Part shown: one piece after another, positions 15,166-22,688 of the stretch
Layout: the number at the start of each line of letters is the position of its first letter
Position numbering within the stretch: position 1 is the first letter of the stretch
IMG/VR virus record: IMGVR_UViG_3300034198_005482
Location: 1-29,200 of that record
Source of the DNA: a virus
Strand: one strand, 5' to 3'
Length of the DNA: 29,200 bases
Notes under the pieces: generated by a model
The model's database searches: none
Seen by the model: only the letters and a program-made list of their open reading frames with translations
What the model was told of the DNA's origin: nothing
Position numbers and translations under genes: made by a program

Positions 15166-15371
15166 ATGTAATACTTATTTAGTTCGTCTTTTTTTACGTC
15201 AACTTCAATATCTCGCAGAGTAATTATGTAGCTTCGAACTGTTGTTCTATCCATTTTAAACTGGTTTTGGATTGAGTAAATCGGGCGCGGTCTCTCTTTC
15301 AAGAATTTAATCAATTGCTCAATTCGTTCTCGTTTCGGTGCGTATAGCTTTTCAAATTTTTGTTCGTTCAT
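15162..15371 (-). CDS. Winged-helix-like DNA-binding protein (69 aa)
   Basis: A single helix-turn-helix fits IEQLIKFLKERPRPIYSIQN followed by QFKMDRTTVRSYIITLRDI: a helix, a turn around PIYSI, and a recognition helix with basic residues. Basic overall. A small regulator of early genes is likely. ATGA overlap with the next gene. Confidence 0.45.
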   Translation of the reverse strand: MNEQKFEKLYAPKRERIEQLIKFLKERPRPIYSIQNQFKMDRTTVRSYIITLRDIEVDVKKDELNKYYI

Positions 15372-15379
15372 CTTATTGT

Positions 15380-15598
15380 TTATTTAGTTCGTGTTTTACT
15401 TGCTTCCTCCTTGAGCTTCTCAATGTAAAGCGTGGCATCCATCAACTCCTCCTGGAGATGGGTCAACCAATCAAGGAAGCTGAGGTCATCACGATCTAAA
15501 GTGCGACCATATTTCTTGACTCCTTTCTCGCTGCGTTCATAGTATTTCGCCAGCACTCTGAGAAGTATTGGGTCTTGTATTGTTGCTTTAAAGTTCAT
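15380..15598 (-). CDS. Small MazG-like / nucleotide-pyrophosphohydrolase-like protein (72 aa)
   Basis: Contains KKYGRTLDRDDLSFLDWLTH, then LQEELMDATLYIEKLKEE. The HxQEELMDA segment resembles the EExxD metal-binding helix of small all-alpha NTP pyrophosphohydrolases found in phages. At 72 aa it is shorter than complete MazG domains and shows only one clear acidic motif, so activity is uncertain. Phage members of this family adjust nucleotide or alarmone pools. Confidence 0.4.
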   Translation of the reverse strand: MNFKATIQDPILLRVLAKYYERSEKGVKKYGRTLDRDDLSFLDWLTHLQEELMDATLYIEKLKEEASKTRTK

Positions 15599-15792
15599 TA
15601 GTTTAGGCTTGAATATTGTTCATAGAATTCCTGAGCAGTCACTTCAGAGATATGTACCTCATCAGAAAGTGTCAGCACAATACAGGTGCTAACATTCGGC
15701 ATCATATTGAAAAGGTCGTGAACTCTTGCAACCAACTTATCGAGGTTGTCATTGTGGGTGCCAATGTAGGCGATGAAGTACTTTGCTTTCAT
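15598..15792 (-). CDS. Small protein, unknown (64 aa)
   Basis: Alternating strands and helices: MKAKYFIAYIGTHNDNLDKL, LVARVHDLFNMM, TCIVLTLSDEVHISEVTAQE. It looks like a compact alpha/beta fold. Coupled by ATGA to the previous gene and TAATG to the next. No family recognised. Confidence 0.5.
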   Translation of the reverse strand: MKAKYFIAYIGTHNDNLDKLVARVHDLFNMMPNVSTCIVLTLSDEVHISEVTAQEFYEQYSSLN

Positions 15793-15989
15793 TGCATCAG
15801 GTATTTGAATGCTTTGATATAGAACTCCTCGCTCACTGACTTGCCATTCATGAATCGGTATAGCATCGAGTAGTTGACTTTCATATCTTCAGCCATATGG
15901 GTCATCTTGTATCTCTTGACGAGAAGGGACTCCAACTCTTTGCGGATGAAGTCCCTGATTGTCTCCCCATCAGAAAGGTAAATCGTCAT
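15789..15989 (-). CDS. Small Cro/XRE-like DNA-binding protein (66 aa)
   Basis: The core MTHMAEDMKVNYSMLYRFMN followed by GKSVSEEFYIKAFKYL has the helix-turn-helix spacing of Cro/XRE-type regulators (AxxxxVxxSxLxRFxNG). Starts at ATG 15989 or 15998 both lie inside the end of the SSB-like gene (about 20-29 nt overlap). It probably represses within the early region. Confidence 0.5.
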   Translation of the reverse strand: MTIYLSDGETIRDFIRKELESLLVKRYKMTHMAEDMKVNYSMLYRFMNGKSVSEEFYIKAFKYLMQ

Positions 15990-16293
15990 CGATTTCATCA
16001 GTGATAGGTTTTGATGCTGGTGCTGTTGATGCGATTCGGATATCCCATGCATTCAATGACACATAGAACTTGCCATTGTACTCACGACCTCTGAGGTCAA
16101 ACTTAACCTCACACTCTTGACCTGGCTTCGCACCATCCAAGAACTTCACTCGCTCATTCACTGCTTGGAATTGTACCAACTGAGGATACTTGTCTCCGAT
16201 ACTTAGAACGAACTCTCTGAGGTTCATCTTCTCACTTACTTGTTTGGCTTCACCGATGTGGTGGATTGTGCCTTTTGCTTTTAGCTCTTCCAT
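15970..16293 (-). CDS. DUF3127-type single-strand DNA-binding protein
   Basis: This 107-aa protein resembles DUF3127 proteins, an OB-fold family typical of Bacteroidota and their phages: KGTIHHIGEAKQVSEKMNLRE, YPQLVQFQAVNE, GQECEVKFDLRGREYNGKFY and SLNAWDIR. The acidic C-terminus DEIDDDLPF is the hallmark tail by which SSBs recruit partners. It would coat single-stranded DNA during replication and annealing. Its neighbours, an exonuclease and an ERF annealing protein, make a complete recombination set. Confidence 0.75.
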   Translation of the reverse strand: MEELKAKGTIHHIGEAKQVSEKMNLREFVLSIGDKYPQLVQFQAVNERVKFLDGAKPGQECEVKFDLRGREYNGKFYVSLNAWDIRIASTAPASKPITDEIDDDLPF

Positions 16294-16299
16294 TTGTTG

Positions 16300-16917
16300 T
16301 TATTTATTTACTAATTGATTATAATACTCATCATAGTACTCAGATGCCAGCTTGAGGCGCTCAATCATCTGAATCTCTTTGTCCTCATCCCTATCCCACC
16401 ATAGGACAGTGATTCTCTTCTCCGGGTCAATGTGGTCGACTCGATGCAGCTGAAGGTTCTCCCATTCATTCAGGTACTCATCCCAAGTGGTCACCATGCA
16501 GTATATGAGTTCAGCCATACCTCTATCATACAACATCATGTATGCTCTCAACTGCCACTCATAGTCGGATTTGTATCCTTCCTCAGGTGTAGCTGGGAAC
16601 GTATCCAATGACCACGATGTTTTGATGTCGATGATTTTGTTGTCCAGGACAATATCAGCTGTGCCGATGAGATAGTCATTCTCGACTGTTGTCTCATTCT
16701 TTCGGTAGTCAGTGAAGCGAACTGCATTGAGTAGGGAGATTGATTCAAGCTCTTGCTCCCTACCTTTGAAGATATACTTGTTGTTCAACTCGGTAGTATA
16801 ATTGTAAAAGTCCTCCTTAGCTACCTGTCTGATGTAGCTCTTGGCGGTCTCACCCATTTCTGACTTCCCTCTTCCGTTGGTCATCAGCTTCCCGATTTGC
16901 GATGGATGCCATTTCAT
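16300..16917 (-). CDS. PD-(D/E)XK exonuclease (recombination partner)
   Basis: This 205-aa protein has the lambda-Exo/Cas4/YqaJ-type nuclease core: a helix with GREQELES (E54/E56), YLIGTADIV (D88), and a strand KIIDIKTSW carrying D97 and K99. QLRAYMMLYDRGMAELIY is the usual QxxxY helix. It would resect DNA ends to leave single strands for the ERF protein encoded just upstream (ATGA overlap). It might also degrade host DNA. The usual E of ExK is replaced by D, within the family's known range. Confidence 0.75.
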   Translation of the reverse strand: MKWHPSQIGKLMTNGRGKSEMGETAKSYIRQVAKEDFYNYTTELNNKYIFKGREQELESISLLNAVRFTDYRKNETTVENDYLIGTADIVLDNKIIDIKTSWSLDTFPATPEEGYKSDYEWQLRAYMMLYDRGMAELIYCMVTTWDEYLNEWENLQLHRVDHIDPEKRITVLWWDRDEDKEIQMIERLKLASEYYDEYYNQLVNK

Positions 16918-17453
16918 AGTGCAAGAGCTTTGAGTTGAACTTCAGTGAGTGCGTAGTTGGCAACCAACTGCTCTGCTGTGTACTTGCCATTGGCGATTGA
17001 TTCAACTGCCTTCTCGAATCGAGCGTTGTCAATCTTTGGCTTCCCTGTTGCTGCTGATGCTGCTGTGTTGCCATCATCATCAACTGCCTGAAGGCTGAGA
17101 AGTGATTGAATGGTACCTCTTCTGAAGTATGTAACAGCAGCCAATGCTTTCTGAGGGTCCACGATTGGAGGTAAGCTCATGAATGACTCGATGTGCTCAC
17201 CTGTCTCGATGTCGATGATACGAGTCACCACATCATTGCCAACCACAGGCTGCAACAATAGCAGTCCATGCTCGTGAAGGATTGGCTCCACTGTATCGAG
17301 CAGCGCATTGATATCAGCGTAGCTCTTTTTGAAGTGTGGATTCGTTGCATTCTTGGACACCTTGCCAATTTGCTGCTTGGCAGCGTGTAGCTTCTGCCAA
17401 ATGTTGAGGGTTGGCATCTCTGCCTCCTCCGCTTTCTTTCTTGTTGTTGTCAT
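16914..17453 (-). CDS. ERF-family single-strand annealing protein
   Basis: This 179-aa protein fits the ERF superfamily: FKKSYADINALLDTVEPIL, EHGLLLLQPVVG, VVTRIIDIETGEHIESFMSL, PQKALAAVTYFRRGTIQSLL and the closing LQAVDDDGN. ERF proteins anneal complementary single strands and can circularise or repair phage genomes. After the core comes a linker and a helical C-terminal piece (~140-179) for oligomerisation or partner binding. It is encoded immediately upstream of the exonuclease. Confidence 0.85.
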   Translation of the reverse strand: MTTTRKKAEEAEMPTLNIWQKLHAAKQQIGKVSKNATNPHFKKSYADINALLDTVEPILHEHGLLLLQPVVGNDVVTRIIDIETGEHIESFMSLPPIVDPQKALAAVTYFRRGTIQSLLSLQAVDDDGNTAASAATGKPKIDNARFEKAVESIANGKYTAEQLVANYALTEVQLKALAL

Positions 17454-17485
17454 AATTGATTTGTTTTGATTGTAAATATACTCAT

Positions 17486-17944
17486 TTATTTGATTACTTG
17501 TGTAAACTCATCATAAAATTTCAGCATATCTGCAAAAGTTTTCACGATGATGTATGTACCTCCAGCCTCTTCAATGGCTTTCTGATAGTCCTTTTGTGCT
17601 TGAGATTGCCTATCCTTGCCATATTTGATTTCAATCTTCACACTTCTGCCCTTGATCGTGGCTGATATATCTGCTGAACCAGGTGTGCCGGTCCCCTTGG
17701 TCCACTGACCACCAATGGCAACACCATCAGTGCGGTATTTTTTGCGATACACACCCATCGTATTGATGCGCTCAGCTTGGCACTTGTTGAACTGAAGGAA
17801 TGCAATCACCGACTTGGTGAGCTCATTGGCTGAGTTGTCATTCCAATGAGTGAGCGCCAACATATGTGGCGGTGTGTTTGGATACTTTTCCATTTTGTGC
17901 TTAAGTTGGAGGTCTTTTAGGAATTGTCTTTCTTGTCGTGTCAT
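17486..17944 (-). CDS. VRR-NUC-like endonuclease
   Basis: This 152-aa protein has a restriction-like core: GTPGSADISATIKGR (D92), then SVKIEIKYGKDRQSQAQKDY (E105, K107, with Q114/Q117), and GGTYIIVKTF as the closing strand. This is the VRR-NUC/Holliday-junction-resolvase type used by phages to resolve branched DNA before packaging or to nick replication intermediates. The start overlaps the primase-helicase stop by ATGA. A DNA-binding N-terminal part (~1-60) has no recognised motif. Confidence 0.65.
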   Translation of the reverse strand: MTRQERQFLKDLQLKHKMEKYPNTPPHMLALTHWNDNSANELTKSVIAFLQFNKCQAERINTMGVYRKKYRTDGVAIGGQWTKGTGTPGSADISATIKGRSVKIEIKYGKDRQSQAQKDYQKAIEEAGGTYIIVKTFADMLKFYDEFTQVIK

Positions 17945-20340
17945 AGTTTATTTGCTTTATCATTTAACTCATCCCACACATCACCATCAGTCGGTGGGGT
18001 TGACTGTTCTCCTTCCAATTCGAAGTATCTGCCGTTGTGGTTCCTTCCCTTGGTCATCTTGTATCCTTTGAAGTCAGCATATGCCTGAACCCATTTGAGG
18101 AATCTGCGTGGCTCCAGGTCCTTGAATCCTGTGAACTCCGATGTAAACTCTTGGAGCTTGGCTGAGTTGTAGTGGTAAACTGAGAGAGCAAGATTGCCCT
18201 CTTCCACCCAATCAAAGAAATCCTTGCAAGTTGCCTGAATGAATCGCTTTGCATCTGCGTTGATGCTAATTGATTTGACGAGTCCGAATTGTAGATAGTT
18301 CTGAAGGCATCCAATCATGTAGTTGTCGAACCTGAGCCAATCATTCTCTGCCCATGAGTCGAATAACAGTCGACCATACTCATCGAGTGGACTTCGCTTT
18401 GAATGGAAGTACTGAAAGAACTCAAGCTCATGACGTCTTCGGTCATGTGATGACCCGGCACCACTGATGACATAGTTGGTGGTGATGACAATCTTTGGAG
18501 AACGATCAAATGGAATGAAGATTTCATCCTTATTCTTTCTATTCACAGTAATTCCCTCAGTGATGAGGCTGAACAGCTGCTCGAAATCAAAGTTCCTCCT
18601 GACATCATCGAATGCAAGTATCTGCGTATCCAGGTTGACTCGCTGATATACGAAATCTGACTTGCTTGGATTGAAGCTCTTGCCATCTATCTTGACAATT
18701 TTGCGCAGATTGCCGATGGCGGTCAACATCAGTGACTTCCCTGAGCCACCATTCGGGTTGTCATCAATCTCTTGGTCATTGAATATGATGGCTTTTTGGT
18801 CAGTTTTATCCTTGTATGTATGGATAAGGTACCCGAGAGTGGTTTCAAGCGCTGAGATGCGAGCAGAATCATCCGCAGCCACCTTGCTCACAAAGTTTTG
18901 GAAGTCATTCTTGTGGTCTTCCATAAGTTTGAAGTCACGTTGTATGATTTGATTCTCCCAAATGTAGCCATCCACATCGATGTATGACATCAACTCGACT
19001 GCATCCTTGGTCACTTTCGCCACTCCATTCTTGTATGGTATGAATGAGGCATCCTTTGTATCCTGGAGCATCAAGATATTGATTGAGTCAATCATGTTGA
19101 GGAAGGATTCATTGAACAAAATGGTCAACTTTGAGCAGTGGTTCCACACATCTAGCTCACCCTTCTCAGCAAGGTAGTTCAATACGAAATCTTTTATCTG
19201 CTCAGTGCTGGAGATTCTGACTTTGTTCTCAATGACCCGAACAAAGGTTGGCTTCTCTGCATTCTCAGGATAGTACTTGTTGAATCCGTTCTTGACCAAG
19301 AACTCAGAGTATTTGAGCGGCTCAATGGTGACTGTTCCCTTGTCATTTTTCGACCAAAAGATATCATCTCCTGTCTTGATTTCTTTCTTTACATCCTCAA
19401 CCACATCACCACGCACATTCAACTGCTTTTTGATGTCCTCCTCAGGGATGCCGCTCTTCAGCTTCTGCTTGATTTTTTGGAAGGTATCCTTATCTTCGAA
19501 GTACTTCATGCCAAAAGTGGCTTTTTTGTATGCACTTCTGATGGTGGTGACCATCTCTTGCTCTGAGAATGATGAGCCTTGGCAGTACCTGGTCCACACA
19601 TACTGCTCAGCAGTGTCCTTGTGGATACCATACTCGCAGAGTACAGCTGCCAATTTGAACACAAACTCATTGCGACTGCCTTCAACGAACTCACAACCAT
19701 GGTCGAAGCGCTCAATCAGGCTGATGATTTTATCCTCATCATTGAGTACACAGGTTGGTGTGCGCTCGGTGTAGTTGAATCCTTGATCGTGTTCAATGCC
19801 GTTGAACTCTTGGCAGAACTCATTGAAGTATATCTTAGGGTCATAGGATTCGAAGCATACTCGACTCACATTGCTATTCTTTTGGTCGAAGTATTCAGAT
19901 TGAAAGTGCTTGCCGAATGCAGTGAATCTGCGCTTGTGTTCCACCTTATCACATTTTGGTATTCGGATGACTGCTTTCAAGCCATTGCCTGATGGGGAAG
20001 TGAACACCATCATCACATGAGCATCATCGATGAGGCGCTTCCTTTCGGCATCCATCACCTTTGCATTTGGATATTGGTCGAAGTCCAGGATGCACAATCC
20101 ACTGTGCTCAACCAAGCTGTTGTCATTGCGCTCGGTGAAGATACCGTTGAACATGATTGCATTGAGTGATGACTTGAGGCGGTCATGTTCCGGGTCTGAC
20201 TTCTCCAGTGAGCGGATTGCGGTGATTTTGCGAATCAAGTCAGGTGTGCCGTTCTTGATGCGGTTGTGTACCTCATATATTGAGAGGTTGTAGGGTGTTT
20301 CTTTGCTGTTAAATAGGTTTTTAAATACTGATACTTTCAT
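17941..20340 (-). CDS. Primase-helicase fusion (VirE_N/BT4734-like primase, SF3/D5-like helicase)
   Basis: This 799-aa protein is probably the main replication enzyme. The N-terminal part resembles BT4734/VirE_N primase domains of Bacteroidota: SGLCILDFDQYP near residue 85 (DFD acidic pair), FTSPSGNGLKAVIRI, and VSRVCFESYDPKIYFN. Residues ~230-300 (SRNEFVFKLAAVLCEYGI) look like a PriCT linker. The C-terminal helicase has Walker A NGGSGKS near residue 531, Walker B ILAFDDVRRNF near 576, and sensor PKIVITTNY near 618, followed by an Arg-rich SHDRRRHELEF. No DNA polymerase was found, so the phage must borrow the host enzyme. I start at ATG 20340; the upstream extension is iteron DNA. Confidence 0.85.
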   Translation of the reverse strand: MKVSVFKNLFNSKETPYNLSIYEVHNRIKNGTPDLIRKITAIRSLEKSDPEHDRLKSSLNAIMFNGIFTERNDNSLVEHSGLCILDFDQYPNAKVMDAERKRLIDDAHVMMVFTSPSGNGLKAVIRIPKCDKVEHKRRFTAFGKHFQSEYFDQKNSNVSRVCFESYDPKIYFNEFCQEFNGIEHDQGFNYTERTPTCVLNDEDKIISLIERFDHGCEFVEGSRNEFVFKLAAVLCEYGIHKDTAEQYVWTRYCQGSSFSEQEMVTTIRSAYKKATFGMKYFEDKDTFQKIKQKLKSGIPEEDIKKQLNVRGDVVEDVKKEIKTGDDIFWSKNDKGTVTIEPLKYSEFLVKNGFNKYYPENAEKPTFVRVIENKVRISSTEQIKDFVLNYLAEKGELDVWNHCSKLTILFNESFLNMIDSINILMLQDTKDASFIPYKNGVAKVTKDAVELMSYIDVDGYIWENQIIQRDFKLMEDHKNDFQNFVSKVAADDSARISALETTLGYLIHTYKDKTDQKAIIFNDQEIDDNPNGGSGKSLMLTAIGNLRKIVKIDGKSFNPSKSDFVYQRVNLDTQILAFDDVRRNFDFEQLFSLITEGITVNRKNKDEIFIPFDRSPKIVITTNYVISGAGSSHDRRRHELEFFQYFHSKRSPLDEYGRLLFDSWAENDWLRFDNYMIGCLQNYLQFGLVKSISINADAKRFIQATCKDFFDWVEEGNLALSVYHYNSAKLQEFTSEFTGFKDLEPRRFLKWVQAYADFKGYKMTKGRNHNGRYFELEGEQSTPPTDGDVWDELNDKANKL

Positions 20341-20543
20341 GTCATAGTTGTTTTGAGTGACGCTAATGTACAAAAATTTGCTGATTTGTGACGATTCGTG
20401 ACGATGTTTGAATTGTATCGTCACGCTTGTAACCCTTACTGCTATTGACTTTCAGCAAAAGCGTGACGATGTGACGATAAAAAAACTAAAAATTTTCAAA
20501 TAGAAATAAGGGTCTTAATAGATTCGGTATAATAAGAGATGTG
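20341..20543. repeat. Iteron-like region, candidate replication origin
   Basis: This is the longest gap between genes in the window. It holds GTGACGAT at 20388-20395, 20398-20405, 20463-20470 and 20471-20478, the inverse ATCGTCAC at 20417-20424, a variant GTGACGCT at 20357-20364, and a TCGTCAC half-site at 20549-20555 inside the next gene. Two copies are 10 bp apart and two are 8 bp apart. A long AT-rich stretch follows (about 20477-20540), suited to strand opening. The flanking genes encode a DnaA-domain-IV-like protein and the primase-helicase. No DnaA box (TTATCCACA) is visible. Iteron/origin function is inferred; the repeats may also act as an operator for the primase gene. Confidence 0.6.
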
Positions 20544-20954
20544 TCATTTCGTCACACCATACACACCCTTTTTGATGTCTTCCTGTATCTTTCTCATCTC
20601 CCAAAATGACCCACACTGGAGCACATCGAGCATCAGATTGCGGTCAACCATAAAATCCATTGCAGTGTATGCCTCGAATATTTGACGTAAATCATCGGTG
20701 ATGCGAAGGAATAGCCTGTCATTTTTCCATCCTTTGGCTTTATCGATTCCATAAAGCACTGTTGAATGGTGTGCACCAAAGAGGTTGCCTATTTCAGCAA
20801 GAGTCATCTTGTGTGAGCGCAAAAATGAATACAGGTAGTAACGCTGATAAACTTTGTAACGTGCTCGGTTGTCAGCACCTGGAATGAAATATAGCTCGTG
20901 TTTTTTTATCTGCTCATTTACCTCATCAATTATATCATTCATTGTTTTTTTCAT
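20544..20954 (-). CDS. DnaA domain IV-like DNA-binding protein
   Basis: This 136-aa protein has a segment from about residue 38 (YYLYSFLRSHKMTLAEIGNL, then FGAHHSTVLYGIDKA) that matches the DnaA C-terminal DNA-binding signature: helix-turn-helix followed by FG-x-x-HSTVL. It lacks the DnaA AAA+ ATPase part, so it cannot be a full initiator. It lies directly upstream of the iteron region and the primase-helicase, which suggests it binds the iterons as a compact origin-recognition protein. It could instead repress or compete with host DnaA. The C-terminal half (~80-136) is helical and unassigned. Start ATG 20954 lies just after the previous stop. Confidence 0.7.
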   Translation of the reverse strand: MKKTMNDIIDEVNEQIKKHELYFIPGADNRARYKVYQRYYLYSFLRSHKMTLAEIGNLFGAHHSTVLYGIDKAKGWKNDRLFLRITDDLRQIFEAYTAMDFMVDRNLMLDVLQCGSFWEMRKIQEDIKKGVYGVTK

Positions 20955-20956
20955 GC

Positions 20957-21196
20957 TCAAAAGTTTTGCTCCACCCATTGGCGAAATGATTGTTGTATCT
21001 CGATTTGTTGTTGGAAGATATCCATGTTGCCACCAGCAAGGATGGTCGCATCCACCTTCTGAATCTCCTGAAGCAGCATGGTTGCCTTCTGCTTGATGAC
21101 TCGCTTGAATACACCTTGATCGTTGAGGTCCTCAATGAAGTCACCGAGCACAGGAAGCACACCACACAGGGCAAGTAGTTTTTGTTCTTTTGTCAT
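20957..21196 (-). CDS. Small early protein, unknown (79 aa)
   Basis: Begins MTKEQKLLALCGVLPVLGDF, with IEDLNDQGVFKRVIKQKA and a helical end. Proteins of this type occur in early regions of Bacteroidota phages with no known role. ATGA overlap with the previous gene; the DnaA-like gene follows 2 nt later, suggesting co-expression. Confidence 0.55.
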   Translation of the reverse strand: MTKEQKLLALCGVLPVLGDFIEDLNDQGVFKRVIKQKATMLLQEIQKVDATILAGGNMDIFQQQIEIQQSFRQWVEQNF

Positions 21197-21339
21197 AACG
21201 GCGTGACTTTGAATCTACCATCATTATACCTCCCTGATTCCAGGCAGTCCATTTTTTTCCAATAAGCAAGTGACTTGCTTGTGAATACCCACTCTTGCAC
21301 GACTGCGAGCCCGATGTGGTATGTTAGTTTGAATCTCAT
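21193..21339 (-). CDS. Tiny protein, unknown (48 aa)
   Basis: This ORF of 48 codons (MRFKLTYHIGLAVVQEWVFT, SKSLAYWKKMDCLESGRYND, GRFKVTPL) is joined by ATGA overlaps to the genes before and after it, which strongly suggests it is real. Basic, with short strands. Function unknown. Confidence 0.55.
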   Translation of the reverse strand: MRFKLTYHIGLAVVQEWVFTSKSLAYWKKMDCLESGRYNDGRFKVTPL

Positions 21340-21617
21340 TTTGTTAGTCTTTCTTTAATATATTCAGCCATTGATTGAATTTCATCAGTCATATCGTTGA
21401 CTCCTCTATCATATGCGCCATTGACATCACACTCGCAATTTCTAAGTTGCATGATTTTCTCAATAAGCAATTGTTGTGTTGGGTCAAGTGTTGGAATCAA
21501 TTTATCAAGAATAAAAAAATGAAGCATTTCAATTGGTTTCATTTTGTTATTGTATCCTTTTTCAATCATTCTCCTCACCTCTTCTTGGTGGTTGGTTTCT
21601 TTATTCCAGATAATCAT
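21336..21617 (-). CDS. Small early protein, unknown (93 aa)
   Basis: Starts MIIWNKETNHQEEVRRMIEK at ATG 21617; an upstream TTG start is possible. Helical, with LHFFILDKLIPTL and two Cys in LRNCECDVNGAYDRG. The 81 bp before it hold no convincing ORF. ATGA overlap with the next gene. Confidence 0.5.
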   Translation of the reverse strand: MIIWNKETNHQEEVRRMIEKGYNNKMKPIEMLHFFILDKLIPTLDPTQQLLIEKIMQLRNCECDVNGAYDRGVNDMTDEIQSMAEYIKERLTK

Positions 21618-21698
21618 ATCTCTTCCATTTTTATTGCACAAATTCGGTTGTATAGATCGTGGTCAAATGATGTCCAAAATCGATTGCGTTGGTAGTGG

Positions 21699-22016
21699 CT
21701 AAACGCACCACCACTCGTAGTCATCCTCGTCTTCATCGTTGATGGCTTCGACATAGGATTGTTCGAAATAACAGTCTTGATACAGCTGCTCAAGGTAGTC
21801 ATCACATTCTTTGGTTTGTTTGATTGTAAGTTGTTCATAGTAATATTTGTTTATTATTTTGTAATCGCCATAAGAGCTCCCCACTCTGATGACATAAGTT
21901 GCCATTGTTTGTCCATTGGTTGGGTTGTCACCAACATCTTCGAGTTCAACCAACAAATCAACTGAATCTGTATTGTACTTGGTTGCCTCGTGGTCTCTGA
22001 TATCAATCTCAATCAT
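21699..22016 (-). CDS. Small acidic protein, unknown (105 aa)
   Basis: Starts MIEIDIRDHEATKYNTDSVD, with a strand-rich part (TMATYVIRVGSSYGDYKII) and a very acidic C-terminus (EAINDEDEDDYEWWCV). The acidity could mimic DNA or bind a basic host protein, as phage anti-host proteins sometimes do, but nothing proves it. A one-base gap separates it from the previous stop. Confidence 0.5.
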   Translation of the reverse strand: MIEIDIRDHEATKYNTDSVDLLVELEDVGDNPTNGQTMATYVIRVGSSYGDYKIINKYYYEQLTIKQTKECDDYLEQLYQDCYFEQSYVEAINDEDEDDYEWWCV

Positions 22017-22017
22017 T

Positions 22018-22242
22018 TTATTTGAATTTATCGTTGTACACATGGTTGACATACTTGTCGAATGAAGCTGGCAATTCATAGCTCTTCTCATGATAGATTT
22101 GTTGGTCGATGGTTGGATGGTCCATCACAGGTCTTGAGACGGTTGTGCTCAACCAAAATAAGAATGCAAGTCCGGCAACCATCACAGCGGCACCACCAAG
22201 GGTGTCGCGTTGGTCTTGTGTTAGGTTTTTAATTGTTTTCAT
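22018..22242 (-). CDS. Small membrane protein (74 aa)
   Basis: One membrane span near residues 16-34 (AAVMVAGLAFLFWLSTTV) follows a short polar N-terminus with DQRDTLGG. The rest (SRPVMDHPTIDQQIYHEKSY) is polar. As an early membrane protein it might act in superinfection exclusion. The ATG at 22242 overlaps the end of the previous gene by 14 nt. Confidence 0.5.
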   Translation of the reverse strand: MKTIKNLTQDQRDTLGGAAVMVAGLAFLFWLSTTVSRPVMDHPTIDQQIYHEKSYELPASFDKYVNHVYNDKFK

Positions 22243-22405
22243 GATCTTCGATTGTATCAAGCAAGTTAACTAATGCACCCCACTGCGCTTGGGTGTGTAG
22301 CGTTCCTCGGTCATTCGGTCCGAATGATGAGCGCATATCAAGCAGCTCAGCGTATAGCTCAGCCTCTTGGCTGCGGATAAGTTCGATGATTTGTTCTTTG
22401 TTCAT
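22229..22405 (-). CDS. Small early protein, unknown (58 aa)
   Basis: Reads MNKEQIIELIRSQEAELYAE, LLDMRSSFGPNDRGTLHTQA, QWGALVNLLDTIEDHENN. Two amphipathic helices flank a Gly/Pro turn. Tight packing (14-nt overlap with the next gene, 1 nt after the previous) supports it. No family recognised. Confidence 0.5.
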   Translation of the reverse strand: MNKEQIIELIRSQEAELYAELLDMRSSFGPNDRGTLHTQAQWGALVNLLDTIEDHENN

Positions 22406-22406
22406 G

Positions 22407-22595
22407 TTAGTTGTTTTGAAAGTATAGTCTTGATAATTTGTAATCGCTCTTCAAATGCATATTTGACATCTGACCAATCAATTGAGAAAGGTGTGCTTGC
22501 TCTTGTTCTTTGGTGTTGATGCCTAAAACAATTTGTTTGCTCACGTTTAGCTGTCCGTTGTGCAAATTTTCGATTTCGATGATAAGTGTTTTCAT
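22407..22595 (-). CDS. First early gene, small protein (62 aa)
   Basis: Starts MKTLIIEIENLHNGQLNVSK and is the first gene after the consensus promoter at 22618-22648, with a ~15-nt A-rich leader. It has a strand-turn-strand start (IVLGINTKEQEQ) and a helical end. First early genes often encode host-takeover proteins, but nothing in the sequence identifies a target. Confidence 0.55.
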   Translation of the reverse strand: MKTLIIEIENLHNGQLNVSKQIVLGINTKEQEQAHLSQLIGQMSNMHLKSDYKLSRLYFQNN

Positions 22596-22617
22596 TTTTT
22601 GTCCTTGTTTTGTTTGA

Positions 22618-22648
22618 CAAATCTACACATACTTTTTATATCTGCAAA
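22618..22648 (-). promoter_or_regulatory. Consensus Bacteroidota promoter, early operon
   Basis: On the minus strand: TTTG (22645-22648), a 19-nt spacer, then TAGATTTG (22618-22625). Both boxes match the Bacteroidota -33/-7 consensus exactly. Transcription would begin near 22611, ~15 nt before the ATG at 22595. It is the best promoter in the window and faces the early and replication genes. Confidence 0.8.
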
Positions 22649-22688
22649 ACTTTTTTAACATTTTTTTTCATCTCCTAACAAATAGGCA

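Noticed and set aside
20341-20424. Longer N-terminus of the primase-helicase (28 extra residues)
   Set aside because: The extension is encoded by iteron repeats and is not protein-like; the ATG at 20340 starts the recognisable domain.
21614-21838. 74-codon minus-strand frame between two early genes
   Set aside because: Mostly antiphase read-out of the acidic protein gene; no good start in the free 81 bp.
22402-22620. Overlapping 72-codon frame at the first early gene
   Set aside because: It would start inside the -7 promoter box and is very basic and low-complexity; the 62-aa frame is more protein-like.
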